DNA from: Mycolicibacterium sediminis
GTDB taxonomy: Bacteria; Actinomycetota; Actinomycetes; Mycobacteriales; Mycobacteriaceae
DNA length: 64,000 nt
Direction of reading: 5' to 3'
Assembly (NCBI RefSeq): GCF_010731735.1
Contig: NZ_AP022588.1
Coordinates: 4,836,001 to 4,900,000 of the forward strand
Under the pieces are notes generated by a model. It was not told the DNA's origin and did not search any database. It saw nothing but the letters and a program-made list of their open reading frames with translations. The position numbers and the translations under genes were made by a program. Of this stretch, positions 54,649 through 63,972 are shown piece after piece; within the stretch, counting starts at the first letter, position 1; every line of letters begins with the position of its first letter.

Positions 54649-55902
54649 ATGACGCAGATGTCCTCGGGCAACGGTTTGCCCAACGTGGTCGTCACCGGTT
54701 TTGCCATGACGACCGCGTTGGGGGCCGACGCCGACAGCACGTGGAGACGCCTGCTCGAGGGTAAGAGTGGCATCCGCACGCTGGACGACTACTTCATCGA
54801 TCTGTACGACCTGCCGGTCCGCATCGGCGGCCACCTCCTGGAGGACTTCAACGGCGATCTGACGCCCGAGGAGCAGGGACGACTGTCCTACCTGCAGAAG
54901 ATGGCCACCGTGCTGGGCCGCCGCGCCTGGGAGAACGCCGACTCACCCGGCGTCGATCCTCGCCGCCTGATGGTGTCGATCGGCACCGGTATGGGCTCCA
55001 GTGAGGAACTCCTCTATGCCTACGACGGCATGCGGGAGAAGGGCGTCGAGGGCGTCTCGCCGCTCGCCGTGCAGACGTACATGCCCAATTCGCCCGCCGC
55101 CGCGGTCGGCCTGGAGCGCAACGCCAGGGCCGGCATCGTCTCCCCCGTCTCGGCCTGCGCGTCGGGCTCGGAGGGCATCGCCAACGCCTGGCGCAGCATC
55201 GCACTCGGCGAGGCCGACGTCGCGATCTGCGGTGGCGTCGAGACCCGTATCGAAGCGGTCCCGATCGCCGCGTTCGCCCAGATGCGCATCGTGCTGTCGA
55301 CGACCAACGACGACCCGCCGGGAGCGTGCCGTCCGTTCGACAAGGACCGCAACGGCTTCGTGTTCGGCGAAGGTGGCGCGCTCATGGTCATCGAGACCGA
55401 GGAGCACGCCAAGGCCCGCGGTGCGACGATCCTCGCCCGGCTCATGGGCGCAGCCGTCACCTCCGACGGCTACCACATCGTCGCTCCAGACCCGACCGGC
55501 GATCAGGCCGGACGGGCGATCACCCGGGCCATCCAGCTCGCCGGACTCACCCCCGGCGACATCGACCACGTGAACGCGCACGCGACCGGCACCTCGGTCG
55601 GCGACGTGGCGGAGGGCAAGGCGATCAACAATGCCCTCGGCTCGAACCGGCCCGCGGTGTATGCACCCAAGTCGGCGCTGGGCCACTCGGTAGGCGCTGT
55701 CGGCGCCGTCGAGGCGGTCCTCACCGTGATGGCACTTCGGGACGGCGTGGTCCCCCCGACCTTGAACCTGCGCAACCTCGACCCGGAGATCGACCTCGAC
55801 GTCGTCTCCGGCGAGCCGCGACGGGGCGACTTCAAGTACGCGATCAAGAACTCATTCGGATTCGGCGGGCACAACGTCGCTCTCGCCTTCGGCAAGTACT
55901 GA
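54649..55902 (+). CDS. kasB: Beta-ketoacyl-ACP synthase KasB
   Basis: A 417-residue paralogue of KasA with preference for longer chains, completing full-length mycolates. It has the same active sites: PVSACASGSEGIANAW, HVNAHATGTSVGD, YAPKSALGHSVGAVGAV. ATG 54649 follows GAGGGAG. Loss of KasB in M. tuberculosis shortens mycolates and removes acid-fastness. Confidence 0.96.
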   Translation: MTQMSSGNGLPNVVVTGFAMTTALGADADSTWRRLLEGKSGIRTLDDYFIDLYDLPVRIGGHLLEDFNGDLTPEEQGRLSYLQKMATVLGRRAWENADSPGVDPRRLMVSIGTGMGSSEELLYAYDGMREKGVEGVSPLAVQTYMPNSPAAAVGLERNARAGIVSPVSACASGSEGIANAWRSIALGEADVAICGGVETRIEAVPIAAFAQMRIVLSTTNDDPPGACRPFDKDRNGFVFGEGGALMVIETEEHAKARGATILARLMGAAVTSDGYHIVAPDPTGDQAGRAITRAIQLAGLTPGDIDHVNAHATGTSVGDVAEGKAINNALGSNRPAVYAPKSALGHSVGAVGAVEAVLTVMALRDGVVPPTLNLRNLDPEIDLDVVSGEPRRGDFKYAIKNSFGFGGHNVALAFGKY

Positions 55903-55960
55903 TCCGACGCACGGCACGACACGATACGAACCGAAGAGCTACGAAATCAGGAGACTTGAG

Positions 55961-57382
55961 ATGACGACCATGGCCCCCGAAGTAGTCGATGAGTCAGTAG
56001 ATCCGCGCGACCCGCTGCTGCGCCTCGCCACCTTCTTCGACGACGGCACCGTCGAACTGCTGCACGAGCGCGACAAGTCCGGCGTCCTCGCCGCCGCGGG
56101 CACCGTCAACGGCGTCCGCACGGTCGCGTTCTGCACCGACGGCACCGTCATGGGTGGCGCGATGGGCGTCGACGGCTGCAAGCACATCGTGGACGCGTAC
56201 GACACCGCGATCGAGGACCAGAGCCCGATCATCGGCATCTGGCACTCCGGCGGCGCTCGGCTGGCCGAGGGCGTCAAGGCGCTGCACGCCGTCGGCCTGG
56301 TCTTCGAGGCGATGATCCGCGCCTCGGGCTTCATCCCCCAGATCTCCATCGTGGTCGGCTTCGCCGCCGGCGGCGCCGCGTACGGCCCCGCGCTCACCGA
56401 CGTCGTCATCATGGCGCCCGAGGGCCGCGTCTTCGTGACCGGACCCGACGTGGTCCGCAGCGTCACCGGCGAGGACGTCGACATGGCCTCGCTCGGCGGG
56501 CCCGACACCCATCACAAGAAGTCCGGCGTGTGCCACATCGTGGCCGACGGCGAGGTCGACGCCTACGAGCGTGGCCGCCGCCTGGTCGGGCTGTTCAGCC
56601 AGCAGGGCCACTTCGACCGCGCGAAGGCCGAGGCCGGCGACACCGATCTCGCTGCGCTGCTTCCCGATTCGCCGCGGCGAGCCTACGACGTGCACCCGCT
56701 GATCGGTGCGCTGCTCGACGACGACGCCCCGTTCGAGGAGTTCCAGGCCAAGTGGGCACCGTCCATGGTGGTCGGCCTCGGCAGGCTTGCGGGCCGCTCG
56801 GTCGGCGTGCTGGCCAACAACCCGCTGCGACTCGGCGGCTGCCTCAACTCCGAGAGTGCCGAGAAGGCAGCACGTTTCGTGCGCCTGTGCGACGCGTTCG
56901 GCATCCCGATCGTCGTCGTGGTGGACGTGCCCGGCTACCTGCCCGGCGTCGACCAGGAGTGGGGCGGCGTGGTCCGCCGCGGCGCCAAGCTGCTGCACGC
57001 GTTCGGCGAGGCGACGGTCCCCCGCGTCACGCTGGTGACCCGCAAGATCTACGGCGGCGCCTACATCGCGATGAACTCCCGCTCGCTCGGAGCGACGAAG
57101 GTGTTCGCGTGGCCCGACGCCGAGGTCGCCGTGATGGGCGCCAAGGCCGCGGTCGGCATCCTGCACAAGCGCAAGCTCGCCGCCGCCGCTCCCGAGGACC
57201 GCGAGGCCCTGCACGAGGAGCTGGCCGCCGAGCACGAGCGGATCGCGGGCGGCGTGGACAGCGCCATCGAGATCGGTGTCGTCGACGCGAAGATCGACCC
57301 CGCGCACACCCGTAGCGTCGTGACCCAGGCGCTGGCCGAGGCGCCGGCGCGCCGCGGCCGCCACAAGAACATCCCGCTGTAA
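55961..57382 (+). CDS. accD6: Acyl-CoA carboxylase carboxyltransferase AccD6
   Basis: A 473-residue beta subunit of acetyl/propionyl-CoA carboxylase, giving malonyl-CoA to the FAS-II system. The oxyanion segments are HSGGARLAEGVKALHAVG and VGFAAGGAAYGPALTDV, and the C-terminal half has DVPGYLPGVDQEWGG and KIYGGAYIAMNSRSLGA. ATG at 55961. Last gene of the operon, followed by a strong hairpin. Confidence 0.96.
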   Translation: MTTMAPEVVDESVDPRDPLLRLATFFDDGTVELLHERDKSGVLAAAGTVNGVRTVAFCTDGTVMGGAMGVDGCKHIVDAYDTAIEDQSPIIGIWHSGGARLAEGVKALHAVGLVFEAMIRASGFIPQISIVVGFAAGGAAYGPALTDVVIMAPEGRVFVTGPDVVRSVTGEDVDMASLGGPDTHHKKSGVCHIVADGEVDAYERGRRLVGLFSQQGHFDRAKAEAGDTDLAALLPDSPRRAYDVHPLIGALLDDDAPFEEFQAKWAPSMVVGLGRLAGRSVGVLANNPLRLGGCLNSESAEKAARFVRLCDAFGIPIVVVVDVPGYLPGVDQEWGGVVRRGAKLLHAFGEATVPRVTLVTRKIYGGAYIAMNSRSLGATKVFAWPDAEVAVMGAKAAVGILHKRKLAAAAPEDREALHEELAAEHERIAGGVDSAIEIGVVDAKIDPAHTRSVVTQALAEAPARRGRHKNIPL

Positions 57383-57436
57383 CCCCGCGGGCATTCCCGG
57401 CGAGCAGCTGGGCACTAATCCCCCGCGAGCAGTCCT

Positions 57437-57471
57437 GAACTCCCCTCGTTCGTTGCGAATGAGGGGAGTTC
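57437..57471 (+). terminator. Terminator of the FAS-II operon
   Basis: GAACTCCCCTC (57437-57447) pairs with GAGGGGAGTTC (57461-57471), and inside it TTCG pairs with CGAA around a three-base loop, then ACGACTTTT. It begins 54 bases after the accD6 stop. The near-perfect stem of 15 pairs is among the strongest in the window. Confidence 0.8.
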
Positions 57472-57549
57472 ACGACTTTTCGTCGGGAATCTGAAGTGCC
57501 AAGATGCCGCCACCGAAGCACTACCGCACCCCCACCCGTCAACGAATGA

Positions 57550-58975
57550 GGCTCTTGTGACTCATTTGTGGGTGGTTGATCGCGCCTGAACGGCCACACG
57601 CCGTTCCCCGTCTAGTTTCTGGCTTGTCGAAGGTCAGGAACATCAGAACGGAGAACGGCGTGCAGAACGCCAGCTTATGGCGCGCCTTGTTGTGCGTCGA
57701 AAACACCGTCGTCGAGGACGTCGAGTTCGACGACCACAGGCAGGTACTCGTGGCCCATGTCAGGCCTCGGCGATCGGTTCGAGGTCGATGCGGCGACTGC
57801 GGATTGAGAGCCCCTTGGTATGACCGTGGGCACCGGCGCCGGTGGCGCGGGCTCGACGTGGGAACCGTTCGGGTCCTACTCGAGGCCGACGCCCCGCGGG
57901 TCAACTGCCCTACCCACGGGCCGACCGTGCGACAGATTCCCTGGGCTCGACACGGTGCCGGACACACCCGCTCCTTCGACCAGCAGGTGGCCTGGCTGGC
58001 CACACAATGCTCGAAGAAGGCGATCACCGAGTTGATGCGGATCGCCTGGCGCACAGTCGGATCAATCGTCACCCGGGTCTGGTCGGACACCGCCGCCGGC
58101 GCCGATGCCCTGGCCGACCTGACACGGATCGGAATCGACGAGATCTCCTACAAGCGCCGCCACAAGTACCTGACCGTGGTGGTCGACCACGACAGCGGCC
58201 GCCTGGTGTGGGCCAGTCCCGGCCGAGATCGCGCCACCGTGCGCGCCTTCTTCGATGCACTGGAGGCATCGGGTGCGGGGCGATGCGCCCGCATCACCCA
58301 CGTCACCGCGGACGGGGCCCCATGGATCGCCGACGTAGTCGGTGAGCGGTGCCCGACCGCCATCCGCTGCGCAGACCCGTTCCACGTCGTCGGCTGGGCC
58401 AGCGACGCCCTCGATGCCGTCCGCCGCGACGCTTGGGCCAACGCCCGCCGCGGGGGTCACACCCGCTCGCACGGGTGGGCCCACGGCCGACGAGCCACCG
58501 TATCCACCGGGCCCGCGCTAGCACTTCGACGCGTGCGATATGCGTTGTGGAAGAACCCGGAGAACCTCACCGACCGGCAGCGAGTGAAGCTGCAGTGGAT
58601 CGCCACGACCGACCCGCGGCTCTACCGCGCCTACCTCCTCAAGGAAGGCCTGCGCACGATCTTCAAACTCCCCGCCGACCACGCCGCCGAGGCGCTGGAC
58701 AGGTGGATCGCCTGGGCCCGGCGCAGCCGCATCGAATCGTTCGTCACACTCCAACGTCGCATCGCCGGCCACCGCGAACAGATCCTCGCAGCCATCACCC
58801 ACGGTCTATCCAACGGACTCATCGAATCGGTCAACACCAAGATCCGACTCATCACACGCATCGCGTTCGGATTCGCCAACCCCGCCGCCCTAATCGCCCT
58901 AGCCATGCTCACCCTCGGAGGACACCGCCCCACCCTGCCCGACCGCCAATGACCCACAGATCAGTCACAAGAGCC
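57550..58975 (+). mobile_element. Complete ISL3-family insertion sequence (1,426 bp)
   Basis: Inverted ends: left 57550-57573, GGCTCTTGTGACTCATTTGT plus GGGT; right 58952-58975, the complement GGCTCTTGTGACTGATCTGT plus GGGT, differing at two of 24 positions. Both sides are flanked by the 8-bp target duplication ACGAATGA (57542-57549 and 58976-58983), as expected for ISL3. One intact transposase gene fills it. It entered the loop of a CCCGTCA/TGACGGG palindrome between accD6 and glpD. Confidence 0.95.
57660..58952 (+). CDS. ISL3-family transposase
   Basis: A 430-residue transposase with a zinc-finger N-terminus (RGRCGDCGLRAPWYD, then NCPTHGPTV), a helix-turn-helix near VAWLATQCSKKAITELMRI, and the DDE-type core: ThrRIGIDEISYKRRHKY, ADGAPWIADV with DPFHVVGW, and SNGLIESVNTKIRLITRIAF near the end. 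GTG at 57660 is preceded by GGAG six bases away; the frame stays open to 57576. No frameshift is visible, so the element may be active. Confidence 0.92.
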   Translation: MQNASLWRALLCVENTVVEDVEFDDHRQVLVAHVRPRRSVRGRCGDCGLRAPWYDRGHRRRWRGLDVGTVRVLLEADAPRVNCPTHGPTVRQIPWARHGAGHTRSFDQQVAWLATQCSKKAITELMRIAWRTVGSIVTRVWSDTAAGADALADLTRIGIDEISYKRRHKYLTVVVDHDSGRLVWASPGRDRATVRAFFDALEASGAGRCARITHVTADGAPWIADVVGERCPTAIRCADPFHVVGWASDALDAVRRDAWANARRGGHTRSHGWAHGRRATVSTGPALALRRVRYALWKNPENLTDRQRVKLQWIATTDPRLYRAYLLKEGLRTIFKLPADHAAEALDRWIAWARRSRIESFVTLQRRIAGHREQILAAITHGLSNGLIESVNTKIRLITRIAFGFANPAALIALAMLTLGGHRPTLPDRQ

Positions 58976-58983
58976 ACGAATGA

Positions 58984-59109
58984 TGACGGGCCGCGGCGCG
59001 CACCAGCTGCAGCGGCGCCGCCGGTGAGCGAGCACCCTCGACTGTGGGGCTTACGTACGCGAATCCGCCTGATCGCGTACAGAAGCCCCACACTCATGGG
59101 CCCGGCGTC
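58984..59109. repeat. Palindromic repeat element, copy A
   Basis: A 126-bp element holding a long hairpin at 59043-59092: TGTGGGGCTT, then GTACGCGA, a ten-base loop, TCGCGTAC and AAGCCCCACA. It is about 95% identical to copy B, 227 bases further on. Its left part is cut off by the ISL3 insertion. Confidence 0.85.
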
Positions 59110-59210
59110 GAGCGAGCGTTCAGGTGGCAGAAGTGCGGGTGGCATGGACGCTCAGCGCTATCCGAACGTGGCCGCAACGCAGTGTGTCTCCCAGACCCGT
59201 CAACGAATCA

Positions 59211-59336
59211 TGACGGGCCGCGGCGCGCACCAGCGTCAGCGGCGCCGCCGGTGAGCGAGCACCCTCGACTGTGGGGCTTACGTACGCAAATCCGCCTGAT
59301 CGCGTACAGAAGCCCCACACTCGCGGGCCCAGCGTC
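59211..59336. repeat. Palindromic repeat element, copy B
   Basis: Near-identical partner of copy A, preceded by CCCGTCAACGAATCA, so the palindromic CCCGTCA/TGACGGG border is intact. Its right end reaches the glpD stop codon, where the hairpin can serve as a terminator for the leftward glpD operon. One mismatch falls in the inner stem. Confidence 0.85.
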
Positions 59337-60870
59337 AGTGCGACGCGAACATCTCCTCGGCGACGCTGAGCACCCGCTCGCGGTCGGCGGCGACCAGGCC
59401 GATCCGCGTTCGCCGGTCCACGACGTCGTCGACGCTCAGCGCGCCCTCGTAGGTCACCGCGTACTCGAATTCGGCTCTGGTGACGTCGATCCCGTCGGCC
59501 ACCACCTCGGTGGGCCGGTCGCACGTCGCGTGTGCGATGACGTTGGGCGCCTCCGCGCCGTAACGCGCCACCAGCGACGACGGCAGCTCGACCGGGGACC
59601 GCAGCGTGGCGACGGGGTTGGCCGGCGCGCCGACGAGCGGCACGTTGCGGGTCCGGCACGGCCCCGCGGCCAACCCTCGTAGCGCGATCGTGCGATCGAG
59701 GGCGTCCTCGGCCATGTAGCGGTACTCGGTGAGCTTGCCGCCGATGACGCTGACGACGCCGTTCGCCGACTCGGTGACGGCGTGCTCGCGCGACACGTCG
59801 GCGGTGCGACCGCCGCCGGTGTCGATCAGGGGCCGCAGGCCGGCGTAGGCGCCGATGACGTCGTCTCGGGTCACCGCGACGTCCAGCGCGGTGTTGACGG
59901 TGTCGAGCAGGAACGTCACCTCCTCGGCCGTCGGCTCCGGCACGTCGGGAACCGGGCCGGGAGCGTCCTCGTCGGTGAGGCCGAGGTACACGCGGCCGAG
60001 CTGCTGCGGCATCGCGAACACGAACCTGTTCAGCTCGCCGGGGATCGGCACCGTCAGGGCGGCGACGGGGTTGCCGAACGCCGCCGCATCGAACACCAGG
60101 TGCGTGCCGCGACTGGGCCGCACCCGGATCGACGCGTCGACCTCGCCCGCCCACACGCCCGCGGCGTTGATCACGGCGCGCGCCGCGACGTCGAGCACCT
60201 CGCCGGTGAGTTCGTCGGTCAGTCGCACCGACGTCCCCGTGGCGTGCGTGGCGGCCATCCGGGTGAGCACCCGGGCGCCGTGCTGCGCGGCGGTGCGCGC
60301 GACGGCGGTGACGAGCCGCGCGTCGTCGATCAGCTGGCCGTCGTAGGCGAGCAGTGCGCCGTCGAGCCCATCGCGCCGGACGGTCGGGGACAACTCGGCA
60401 GCCCGGGCCGCGCCGACGCGACGCGAGCGCGGCAGCACCGCGGCGGGGGTGCCGGCCAGCTTCCGCAGGCCGTCCCCCGCGGTGAAGCCGACTCGGACCA
60501 ACGCCCGCGACGGCGTGCTCATCGAGGGCAGCAGCGGCACCAGCTGCGGCATGGCCGTCACGAGGTGAGGAGCGTTGCGGGTCATCAGGATTCCGCGCTC
60601 GATGGCACTGCGCCGCGCAATCCCGACGTTGCCCGTGGCGAGGTAGCGCAGGCCGCCGTGCACCAGCTTCGAACTCCACCGGCTGGTGCCGAACGCCAGG
60701 TCGTGCTTCTCGACGAGGACGACCGACAGCCCACGGGTGGCGGCGTCCAGCGCGATGCCGGCGCCCGTGATGCCGCCACCGATGACGACGACGTCTACGG
60801 CGGCACCGTCGCCGAGCGCGGCGAGGTCGGCGGCGCGGCGGGCGGCGGACAGTGCGGTCGAGTTCGTCAT
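59335..60870 (-). CDS. glpD: Glycerol-3-phosphate dehydrogenase (FAD)
   Basis: A 511-residue membrane-associated flavoenzyme oxidising sn-glycerol-3-phosphate to dihydroxyacetone phosphate with electrons to quinone (glpD1 position). The FAD loop VVVIGGGITGAGIALDAATR, SSKLVHGGLRYLATGN and GRVYLGLTDED and GGKLTEYRYMAEDA are GlpD motifs. ATG at 60870 overlaps the TetR gene stop by four bases. The frame is open to 60984 but is not family-like. Confidence 0.94.
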   Translation of the reverse strand: MTNSTALSAARRAADLAALGDGAAVDVVVIGGGITGAGIALDAATRGLSVVLVEKHDLAFGTSRWSSKLVHGGLRYLATGNVGIARRSAIERGILMTRNAPHLVTAMPQLVPLLPSMSTPSRALVRVGFTAGDGLRKLAGTPAAVLPRSRRVGAARAAELSPTVRRDGLDGALLAYDGQLIDDARLVTAVARTAAQHGARVLTRMAATHATGTSVRLTDELTGEVLDVAARAVINAAGVWAGEVDASIRVRPSRGTHLVFDAAAFGNPVAALTVPIPGELNRFVFAMPQQLGRVYLGLTDEDAPGPVPDVPEPTAEEVTFLLDTVNTALDVAVTRDDVIGAYAGLRPLIDTGGGRTADVSREHAVTESANGVVSVIGGKLTEYRYMAEDALDRTIALRGLAAGPCRTRNVPLVGAPANPVATLRSPVELPSSLVARYGAEAPNVIAHATCDRPTEVVADGIDVTRAEFEYAVTYEGALSVDDVVDRRTRIGLVAADRERVLSVAEEMFASH

Positions 60871-61451
60871 GGCTTCAGGTATCCGTTCAGTGCGTGGGCC
60901 AGTTCGACGGCCAGTGCGTCCGCGTCGAGGATCGGCGCGACGAGGTCGGCGGACAGGATCGTGGACTGCGTGATGAGCAGGCACATCGCGCCCAGCCGGC
61001 GGACGTCGCCGGTGCGGACGCTGCCGTCGGACTGCGCGGCGGCGATCTCGTCGGCGACGGTGTCGAGCAGGATCTGCTGGCTGGTGCCGAGCCGCTCGGA
61101 CAGGTAGATCATCGCGAGGTCGGAGTCCTGGTGCAGAACCGCCATGATCACCGGCTCGTGCCGCAGCAGCTGGGCGATGCCCACCACTCGGTCGACGAGA
61201 TGGCTGCGGCCGACGCCCCGGCTGGGCACCTCGTCGAGCGCGCGGGTGATCCGCAGCGTCAGCAGGGCCGCCAGGATCGTGCGGACGTCGGGGAAGTGCC
61301 GGTAGACCGTCGGCCTGCTGACCCTTGCGCGACGGGCGATCTCGGCGAGGGTCACGCGGTCGACGCCATAGGCCAGGACGCAGTCCGCCGCTGCGTCGAG
61401 GATGCGGTCCCCGACCGTCTGCGCCGGTGCTGCGTTACTGATTGACATCAT
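60867..61451 (-). CDS. TetR family regulator
   Basis: A 194-residue regulator with an N-terminal helix-turn-helix (RILDAAADCVLAYGVDRVTL, then AEIARRARVSRPTVYRHFPD). It is translationally coupled to glpD and divergent from the FAD oxidase with only 17 bases between starts, so it probably controls both (Rv2250c position). The ligand is unknown. Confidence 0.9.
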   Translation of the reverse strand: MMSISNAAPAQTVGDRILDAAADCVLAYGVDRVTLAEIARRARVSRPTVYRHFPDVRTILAALLTLRITRALDEVPSRGVGRSHLVDRVVGIAQLLRHEPVIMAVLHQDSDLAMIYLSERLGTSQQILLDTVADEIAAAQSDGSVRTGDVRRLGAMCLLITQSTILSADLVAPILDADALAVELAHALNGYLKP

Positions 61452-61468
61452 CTGTAATACTGTAACTC
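61452..61468. promoter_or_regulatory. Divergent promoter/operator gap
   Basis: The 17 bases between the TetR and FAD-oxidase start codons contain a direct repeat, CTGTAATACTGTAAC. The genes leave almost no 5' leader, so transcripts may be leaderless. A TetR operator here is inferred from position. Confidence 0.4.
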
Positions 61469-63082
61469 ATGACCGACGTCGACGACCACCTCCGCCCTCC
61501 GATGGCATGGAACGCGTGGGGCGACCCCGCTGCCGCGAAGCCCCTCTCCGACGGCATCCGCACGCTGCTGAACCAGGCGCTCGGGGTCGACACCACGCCG
61601 CGCCCCGAGCCGAGCATCGACGAGGTCCGACTCCGCCCCTCGGCCCTGTCGGCGACCGACGCGGCGGGGCTGCGAGACCTCGTCGGCGACGCGCACTGCG
61701 TCTCCGACGATCGCGACAGGCTGCTGCGCGCCGGCGGCAAGTCGACGCTGGACCTGTTGCGCCGCAGGGACACCGGCGTCCAGGACGCACCGGATGCCGT
61801 GCTGCTGCCCGCCGACGAGGACGAGGTCGCGGCCGTCCTCGCATATTGCGCCCAACGCAGCATCGCGGTCGTGCCGTTCGGCGGCGGCACCAGCGTCGTC
61901 GGCGGGGTGGACCCGGCGCGCGGCGACCTCAAGGCCGTCGTCTCACTCGACCTGCGCCGCCTCGACCGCCTGCACTCCCTCGACGGAACGTCCGGCGAGG
62001 CCGTGCTCGGCGCGGGCGTCACCGGGCCGGACGCCGAACGGCTACTGGGCGAACGCGGCTTCTCCCTCGGGCACTTCCCGCAGAGCTTCCAGTTCGCGAC
62101 CATCGGCGGCTTCGCGGCCACCCGTTCGTCCGGGCAGGATTCGGCCGGGTACGGCCGGTTCGACGACATGGTCCGCGGTGTCCGCGTCGTCACCCCGGCC
62201 GGCGTGCTCGACCTCGGGCGGGCACCCGCGTCGGCGGCCGGACCGGATCTGCGTCAGCTGATCGTCGGGTCCGAGGGCGCCTTCGGCGTCATCACCGCCG
62301 TACGGGTGCGCGTCCATCCCGTACCTGAGGCGACGCGTTACGAAGCCTGGTCGTTCCCCGACTTCACCACCGGCGCTACGGCTTTGCGGGCCGTGGTGCA
62401 GAACGGCGCGGGCCCGACCGTCATCCGGCTCTCCGACGAGGCCGAGACCGGCGTCAACCTCGCGACCACGGAGGCGATCGGCGAGCAGACCGTCACCGGT
62501 GGTTGCCTGGCCATCACCGTCTTCGAGGGCACCGCCGCGCACGCCGACAGCAGGCACGCCGAGACCAGGGCGCTGCTGAAGGCCCAGGGCGGTACCTCGC
62601 TCGGGGAGGCGCCGGCGCGGGCCTGGGAGCACGGCCGGTTCGGCGCTCCCTATCTGCGTGACTCGCTGCTGTCCGCGGGCGCGCTGTGCGAGACGCTCGA
62701 GACCGCGACGACGTGGTCCAACCTGTCGACGCTCAAGGCGGCGGTCACCGAGGCGCTGACGACGTCGCTGGGCGAATCCGGGACCCCCGCACTGGTGCTG
62801 TGCCACATCTCGCACGTCTACCCGACCGGTGCGTCCCTGTACTTCACCGTGGTCGCCGGTCAGCGCGGCAACCCCATCGAGCAGTGGCGCGCGGCGAAGG
62901 CGGCGGCGTCCGAGGCGATGGTCCGCTGCGGCGCCACCATCACCCACCACCATGCCGTCGGCGCCGATCACCGCCCGTGGATGCGCGACGAGATCGGCGA
63001 CCTCGGCGTCGAGGTGCTGCGCGCGGTGAAGTCGGTGCTCGACCCGGCCGGAATCATGAACCCTGGCAAGCTGATCCCGTGA
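61469..63082 (+). CDS. FAD-linked oxidase (alkyl-DHAP-synthase-like)
   Basis: A 537-residue flavoenzyme of the FAD_binding_4 family, Rv2251 position. FAD binding is shown by VVPFGGGTSVVGGVDPARGD, QFATIGGFAATRSSGQDSAG and VGSEGAFGVITAVRVRVHP, and the C-terminal FAD-oxidase part ends RAVKSVLDPAGIMNPGKL. The closest family is alkylglycerone-phosphate synthase, which uses acyl-DHAP, so the pairing with glpD and a lipid kinase hints at ether-type lipid metabolism; that is inference. Confidence 0.88.
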   Translation: MTDVDDHLRPPMAWNAWGDPAAAKPLSDGIRTLLNQALGVDTTPRPEPSIDEVRLRPSALSATDAAGLRDLVGDAHCVSDDRDRLLRAGGKSTLDLLRRRDTGVQDAPDAVLLPADEDEVAAVLAYCAQRSIAVVPFGGGTSVVGGVDPARGDLKAVVSLDLRRLDRLHSLDGTSGEAVLGAGVTGPDAERLLGERGFSLGHFPQSFQFATIGGFAATRSSGQDSAGYGRFDDMVRGVRVVTPAGVLDLGRAPASAAGPDLRQLIVGSEGAFGVITAVRVRVHPVPEATRYEAWSFPDFTTGATALRAVVQNGAGPTVIRLSDEAETGVNLATTEAIGEQTVTGGCLAITVFEGTAAHADSRHAETRALLKAQGGTSLGEAPARAWEHGRFGAPYLRDSLLSAGALCETLETATTWSNLSTLKAAVTEALTTSLGESGTPALVLCHISHVYPTGASLYFTVVAGQRGNPIEQWRAAKAAASEAMVRCGATITHHHAVGADHRPWMRDEIGDLGVEVLRAVKSVLDPAGIMNPGKLIP

Positions 63083-63972
63083 ACCGGGTCACCGTCCTGA
63101 CCAACCCCGCGTCGGGGCACGGCCACGCGCCGCACGCCGCCGAGCGCGCCGTCGCGCGGTTCCAGCAGCGGGGCGTCGACGTGCGCGAGATCGTGGGCAG
63201 CGACGCGCTGCACGCCCGACGGCTGCTCGACGACGAACTCGCGAGCGGCACCGACGCCGTGGTGGTCGTCGGCGGCGACGGCATCATCTCGGTGGCACTG
63301 CAGGCGCTCGCCCGCGGGGACGTCCCGCTGGGCATCGTCCCGGCCGGCACCGGCAACGACCACGCCCGAGAGTTCGGGCTGCCGACGGGCGATCCGGCGG
63401 CCGCCGCCGACGTCGTCGTCGATGGTCGCTCCGAGCGGGTGGACCTCGGTCGCATCCGGGGGGCCGATGGCACGGACCGGTGGTTCGGCACGGTCATGGC
63501 GGCGGGGTTCGACTCGCTGGTCACCGACCGCACCAACCGGATGACGTGGCCGCACGGCCGGATGCGCTACAACCTCGCGATGGTCGCCGAGATCTCGAAG
63601 TTGCGTCTGCTGCCGTTCCGGCTGACCTTCGACGGCGGCGACGAAGTGGTCACCGACCTCACGCTGGCCGCCTTCGGGAACACCAGGAGCTACGGCGGCG
63701 GGATGCTGATCTGTCCCGACGCGGACCACGCCGACGGCCTGCTCGACGTGACGATGGTCCAGTCGGCGTCGCGTACCAAGCTGATCCGCCTCTTCCCCAC
63801 CGTCTTCAAGGGCACGCACATCGACCTCGACGAGGTGCGCACGGCGCGGGCCACGGTGATCACGGTCGACTGCCCCGGCATCAACGCCTACGCCGACGGT
63901 GAGTTCGCGTGCCCGCTGCCCGTGGAGGTGTCGGCGGTCTCGGACGCGCTGACGGTCCTACGGCCGCACTGA
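63079..63972 (+). CDS. Diacylglycerol kinase-type lipid kinase
   Basis: A 297-residue DagK/YegS-type kinase (Rv2252 position). VTVLTNPASGHGHA, VVVVGGDGIISVALQAL and GIVPAGTGNDHAREFGLP are the nucleotide and catalytic loops; AFGNTRSYGGGMLICPDADH lies near the end. In M. tuberculosis Rv2252 phosphorylates diacylglycerol to phosphatidic acid for phosphatidylinositol mannoside synthesis. GTG 63079 overlaps the stop of the FAD-oxidase gene. Confidence 0.92.
   Translation: MNRVTVLTNPASGHGHAPHAAERAVARFQQRGVDVREIVGSDALHARRLLDDELASGTDAVVVVGGDGIISVALQALARGDVPLGIVPAGTGNDHAREFGLPTGDPAAAADVVVDGRSERVDLGRIRGADGTDRWFGTVMAAGFDSLVTDRTNRMTWPHGRMRYNLAMVAEISKLRLLPFRLTFDGGDEVVTDLTLAAFGNTRSYGGGMLICPDADHADGLLDVTMVQSASRTKLIRLFPTVFKGTHIDLDEVRTARATVITVDCPGINAYADGEFACPLPVEVSAVSDALTVLRPH

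Noticed and set aside
57383..57420. TTCCCGGCGAGCAG shared with the last bases of the window (63980-63993)
   Set aside because: A 14-base match after two stop codons is suggestive of another dispersed repeat, but the second copy is cut off by the window end, so it cannot be judged.
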